Shown here one piece after another: positions 60,625-64,000 of a stretch of 64,000 nt of DNA. Location: NCBI GenBank assembly GCA_017441925.1, contig JAFRUE010000004.1, positions 1 through 64,000 of the forward strand. The letters are read 5' to 3'. The stretch is from Bacillota bacterium (GTDB taxonomy: Bacteria; Bacillota; Clostridia; Lachnospirales; Bianqueaceae). How positions within the stretch are numbered: position 1 is the stretch's first letter; each line of letters begins with the position of its first letter. A model generated the notes under the pieces. The model had not been told where the DNA came from. It saw only the letters and a program-made list of their open reading frames with translations, and ran no database searches. The translations under genes were made by a program, and so were the position numbers.

Positions 60625-60676
60625 GAACTGGATTGTAATCAGACAGCGCGTACAGCGCGCAAGGGAGGAAAACCAC

Positions 60677-62338
60677 TTGAAATTTACCGAGATGCCCTAT
60701 CATCGGGTACAATTTGAAGATATCCGCCAGACCGTGACGGACATTACGGAGAAGTTCCGCCAGGCGGACACCTGGGAGGAGCAGTTCGACCTGTATAAAG
60801 AGATGGACAAGGCGATGGAGGATCTGGAGACGCAGAGCACACTCGCGTACATCCGCCACGATATCGCGATGGACGATCCATTCTATGAGGCGGAGCATGA
60901 TTATTATGACGAGATCTGGCCGCAGCTTGAAGCCTATAATCAGGAATTCATCAAGCTCGTTGTCGCGTCCCCGTTCCTGGAGCAGTTCCGCGCCAGGCTC
61001 GGCCGCATGGCCATCGCCAGGATGGAGATGTCGCTCAAGTCGTTCAACGAGAGCATTATCGAGCTGATGCAGGAGGAGAACGTTCTGATCTCCCGGTATG
61101 ACAAACTGATCGCCGGCGCCAAGATCGAATGGCACGGAGAAATCCTCAACCTCTCGCTCATGCGTAAGCACATGATGGATCAGGACCGCGAAGTCCGCCG
61201 CGAGGCCTGCCGCAAGGTCGGTGAGTTCCTTGGTTCGATCGAGCCCGAGGTCGACGAGATCTACGACAAAATGGTCAAGAACCGCACCGAGCAGGCGCAC
61301 CGTCTCGGCTATTCCAACTATGTACCGCTCGGCTATCTGAGGATGGGCCGTTCCTGCTACGGACAGAAGGAAGTCGAAGCTTACCGCAAACAGGTAAAGC
61401 AGTTCTGGGTGCCTCTCGCGGAGAGAATGCACGACGAACGCCGCAAAGCCCTCGGTTATGACCGTCTGTATTTCTGCGACGAGCTGGTGCATCTGCCGCA
61501 GGGCGATCCTTCGCCGATCGGCACACCGGAAGAGATCATGGCAAACGGCCGCCGCATGTACAGCGAGCTTTCGCCGGAGACACGCGAATTCTTCGATTTC
61601 ATGAGCGAGAACGAGCTTTTCGACGTGCTCGGCCGCAAGAATAAGAAAGCCGGCGGATACATGACGTTCCTGCCGGAGTACAAGTCCCCCTTTATCTTCG
61701 CGAATTTCAACGGAACGAGCGGGGATACGGACGTGCTGACACACGAATGCGGACACGCTTTCCAGGGCTACCGCGTACGCAACGCCGAGGTCGGCGATCT
61801 GCGCGGACTGTCCATGGAGACCGCAGAGATCCACTCCATGTCGATGGAATTCTTCACCGAGAAATGGATGGACCTCTTCTACGGGGACAGAGCGGACGAA
61901 TACCGCAGGATCCACCTGGACGACGCGATTTATTTCATTCCGTACGGATGCATGGTCGACGAATTCCAGCACATCGTGTATTCCAATCCGGACATGACGC
62001 CGGCAGAGCGCCGCGCGGCCTGGACAATGCTGGAGCATGAGTACAAGCCGCATCTGGACTATGAGGGTGATCCGTTCTTCGAGAGCGGCGGATACTGGCA
62101 GAGACAGGGACATATCTTCAGCTCCCCGTTCTACTATATCGATTACTGCCTGGCCCAGACATGCGCTCTGGCCTTTAAGGTCCGTATGGACCGCGATTTC
62201 GAAGGCGCGTGGAAAGACTACCTGACGCTTGTCACCGTTCAGGGCAAGGATTTTGTGGAATCGCTGGAAGCAGCCCACCTGCCGAGTCCGTTTGCGGAAG
62301 GGACGCTGGAAGGAATCGTCAACGGACTGGGATTATAA
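60677..62338 (+). CDS. M3-family oligoendopeptidase (PepF-like)
   Basis: A 553-residue zinc metallopeptidase that cuts short peptides in the cytosol. The zinc motif HECGH (LTHECGHAFQGY) with the downstream Glu (AEIHSMSMEFF) is clear, and the whole length is that of M3 oligoendopeptidases. It starts at TTG 60677 with GGGAGG 8 nt ahead and the expected KFTEMPYHRVQFEDI N-terminus; the frame upstream runs into the promoter. The next gene follows after 31 nt. Confidence 0.93.
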   Translation: MKFTEMPYHRVQFEDIRQTVTDITEKFRQADTWEEQFDLYKEMDKAMEDLETQSTLAYIRHDIAMDDPFYEAEHDYYDEIWPQLEAYNQEFIKLVVASPFLEQFRARLGRMAIARMEMSLKSFNESIIELMQEENVLISRYDKLIAGAKIEWHGEILNLSLMRKHMMDQDREVRREACRKVGEFLGSIEPEVDEIYDKMVKNRTEQAHRLGYSNYVPLGYLRMGRSCYGQKEVEAYRKQVKQFWVPLAERMHDERRKALGYDRLYFCDELVHLPQGDPSPIGTPEEIMANGRRMYSELSPETREFFDFMSENELFDVLGRKNKKAGGYMTFLPEYKSPFIFANFNGTSGDTDVLTHECGHAFQGYRVRNAEVGDLRGLSMETAEIHSMSMEFFTEKWMDLFYGDRADEYRRIHLDDAIYFIPYGCMVDEFQHIVYSNPDMTPAERRAAWTMLEHEYKPHLDYEGDPFFESGGYWQRQGHIFSSPFYYIDYCLAQTCALAFKVRMDRDFEGAWKDYLTLVTVQGKDFVESLEAAHLPSPFAEGTLEGIVNGLGL

Positions 62339-62369
62339 GTACAGTCCGTGACATACGGAGGAGCTTAAG

Positions 62370-63320
62370 ATGAAGTTTCAGAAGAAAACAGGCCGTTACC
62401 CGAGCAGTGCTTCGGGTGAAATCGTAACGTATTACATGTACATACCGGAGACGGAGAGTGTACGCGGAATCGTGCAGATCGTCCACGGCATGAGCGAATA
62501 TGTAGAGCGGTATGAGCCTTTTATCGGATATCTGCTGGACGCGCGTTATATCGTCTGCGGGGAGGACCATCTCGGCCACGGCAAGTCCGTAAAGAGCGAA
62601 GAGGACCTCGGCTACATACCCGGTAAGGACGGCTGGACCAAGATCGTGAAGGACATGCACACGCTGACGGTCCGCATGAAGCAGCTGCATCCGGGACTGC
62701 CGTTCTTCATGCTCGGCCACAGCATGGGATCTTTCCTGCTGCGGATCTATATGACGAAATACGGTAAAGAGCTTGACGGCGCGCTGATCTCCGGAACAGC
62801 AGCCGGCGACGCCGGAGCGTTCACGTTTGCGGGGCTCTCGCTCGTCAAGGCTATCGAGCTTTTCAAAGGCCGCCGCTACATCAGCCCATTGCTCGCCAAG
62901 ATCATGTTCGGCGGCTATAACGAGAAGATCAGCGACGATTCGTCACCGTTCGCCTGGCTCAGCGTCAACAAGGAGAACGTCGAAAAATACGAAGCGGACC
63001 CGCTCTGCGGCTTCCCGTTCACGGCTTCCGGAAGCGAGAACCTGATCCGGATGCTGCGCTATATCGGGACGGATTCCTGGGCGAAGCAGGTGCCGCAGGA
63101 TCTGCCTGTCCTCATCATCAGCGGTGATCAGGACCCGGTCGGCGACATGGGAAAAGGTCCCAAAGCCGTCGCGGACAAGCTGAAAGCGGCCGGTGTGAAG
63201 GACGTTGAGCTTAAGCTGTATGAGGGCGACCGTCATGAGATCCTCAACGAGAACGATAAGGCAATCGTCTGGGATGACTGTCTTACCTGGCTGAATACGC
63301 ATGCCGAGGCCGCCAGATGA
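62370..63320 (+). CDS. Alpha/beta hydrolase, lysophospholipase/monoacylglycerol-lipase-like
   Basis: A 316-residue cytosolic serine hydrolase. The oxyanion turn is VQIVHGMSEYVERYEPF, the nucleophile elbow is GHSMGSFL, and the acid and base lie in ISGDQDPVG and EGDRHEILNE, the usual triad order. CGEDHLGHGKS is typical of the lysophospholipase-like group. Substrate not determined. GGAGG is present upstream. The stop overlaps the next start (ATGA). Confidence 0.9.
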   Translation: MKFQKKTGRYPSSASGEIVTYYMYIPETESVRGIVQIVHGMSEYVERYEPFIGYLLDARYIVCGEDHLGHGKSVKSEEDLGYIPGKDGWTKIVKDMHTLTVRMKQLHPGLPFFMLGHSMGSFLLRIYMTKYGKELDGALISGTAAGDAGAFTFAGLSLVKAIELFKGRRYISPLLAKIMFGGYNEKISDDSSPFAWLSVNKENVEKYEADPLCGFPFTASGSENLIRMLRYIGTDSWAKQVPQDLPVLIISGDQDPVGDMGKGPKAVADKLKAAGVKDVELKLYEGDRHEILNENDKAIVWDDCLTWLNTHAEAAR

Positions 63321-64000
63321 CGGATTTTACAAAGATCTTTCAGATCGATTCGGCCGGAGAGTCCCTGCATGAGTTCGGAGAGGGACATATCAACCGGACC
63401 TATCTGCTCAAGACGGAAGACGGCAGTTCCTATATCCTGCAGGAGATCAATACCGGAGTTTTCCCGAACGTGGACGGGCTGATGGATAACATCCTGCACG
63501 TGACGGATTTCCTGCGGGAGAAAATCGCACAGCGGGGCGGCGACCCGCGGCGCAACACGATGACGCTGATACCGGCGAGGGACGGCAAGCTGTATTACAG
63601 GCGGGAGGACGGCTCCTGCTGGCGGCTGTACACATACGTGGAAAACACGATCACCTATCAGAGCTTCGACGAGCCTGAGATCTTCGAGAAGTGCGGAGAG
63701 GCTTTCGGCGGATTCCTCGCGGATCTGGCGGAATATCCCGCGGACTCGCTGTACGAGGTGATCCCGCATTTCCACGACACGCCCGTACGCTACAATAACC
63801 TGCTTAAGGCTATCGAGGATGATGTGAAAGGCCGCGCCGCGGAGGTCCGGCCGGAGATCGGCTTCGCCATGGAGCGGGCTGACCGGTACGCGCTGATCAT
63901 GGACGCGCTGAGGGACGGAACGATCCCGCTGCGCGTCACGCACAACGATACCAAGATCAACAATATCCTGATGGATAAGGATACCGGTGAAGGCGTCTGC
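63317..64000 (+). CDS. Aminoglycoside-phosphotransferase-fold kinase (NahK-like), 3'-truncated
   Basis: The first 228 codons of a kinase that continues past the window. The N-terminus FGEGHINRTYLLKTEDGSSYILQEIN is the nucleotide-binding lobe, and the catalytic loop THNDTKINNIL carries His-Asn-Asp at the end of the visible part. This pattern matches phosphotransferases related to N-acetylhexosamine 1-kinase. ATG 63317 overlaps the hydrolase stop. A nucleotidyltransferase that could use its product lies at 45385-46290, far from it here. Substrate uncertain. Confidence 0.85.
   Translation, partial: MTDFTKIFQIDSAGESLHEFGEGHINRTYLLKTEDGSSYILQEINTGVFPNVDGLMDNILHVTDFLREKIAQRGGDPRRNTMTLIPARDGKLYYRREDGSCWRLYTYVENTITYQSFDEPEIFEKCGEAFGGFLADLAEYPADSLYEVIPHFHDTPVRYNNLLKAIEDDVKGRAAEVRPEIGFAMERADRYALIMDALRDGTIPLRVTHNDTKINNILMDKDTGEGVC

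Noticed and set aside
1..64000. tRNA, rRNA, prophage, integrase or attachment sites
   Set aside because: Reading both strands by eye, I found no tRNA-like T-arm contexts, no rRNA, no integrase or phage structural genes. A tRNA scan would be needed to exclude a missed tRNA.

Overview
The window looks like a chromosome segment from a fairly GC-rich member of the Clostridia (Bacillota), probably close to Lachnospiraceae. The signs are a T-box leader in front of thrS, consensus sigma-A promoters with strong AGGAGG sites, GTG/TTG starts, an infC-rpmI-rplT operon with an apparent AUU start, a cdaA-cdaR pair, an archaeal-type ProS, and anaerobic arylpyruvate:ferredoxin oxidoreductase genes. No rRNA, tRNA, phage or plasmid functions are visible, and most of the window is ordinary core chromosome.

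Layout. 0-9 kb: end of an EamA transporter, a repeat-rich lipoprotein, a metallo-hydrolase with an orphan HicB, pyrC, T-box-thrS and ldh. 9-13.2 kb: an ECF sigma factor overlapping a membrane-anchored putative anti-sigma/exported protein, followed by a lipoprotein. 13.5-15.5 kb: a secreted CHAP protein and a DUF362 protein. 15.6-19.4 kb: an accessory island with a dead IS5-type element, an AT-rich secreted trypsin-like protease and a lipoprotein. 19.4-23.1 kb: a sugar kinase, a GatD-like dehydrogenase and an aldo/keto reductase. 23.7-30.4 kb: mscS, an ACT regulator, paaK and iorBA, divergent from an acyl-CoA synthetase. 30.5-44 kb: membrane proteins, then a tightly overlapping chain cdaA-cdaR-MutS-like ATPase-AraM/GH43 fusion-nuclease/helicase-walJ-like-flavoprotein. 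44-57.4 kb: pepT, a nucleotidyltransferase, DAHP synthase, Eda-VOC, GAPDH, a lipid kinase, infC-rpmI-rplT, a thioesterase and a PfkB kinase. 57.5-64 kb: a hairpin array with a nuclease-like gene, proS, pepF, an alpha/beta hydrolase and the start of a small-molecule kinase.

The most unusual content is three non-coding arrays at 13142-13399, 23224-23480 and 57804-58070. Each holds exactly five palindromic units of 39 nt. All fifteen units have the form CWGAA-N23-TTCWG at fixed positions. Arrays A and B use CAGAA/TTCTG; array C uses CTGAA/TTCAG, a compensatory change that keeps the arms paired. Gaps between units are 13 or 23 nt in A and B, and 12, 14 or 23 nt in C, so the periods are about 52 or 62. 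The long and short gaps therefore differ by about one helical turn. The interiors of the units are variable. Array B lies between a good promoter (57682-57710) and a gene for a PD-(D/E)XK-like protein (58109-58921), so the array would form the 5' part of that gene's mRNA. Array C runs into the 3' end of a lipoprotein gene. I do not recognise this element as any described repeat family, CRISPR type or REP class. The arrangement of tandem RNA hairpins ahead of a nuclease gene loosely resembles type III toxin-antitoxin loci, but that link is only a hypothesis.
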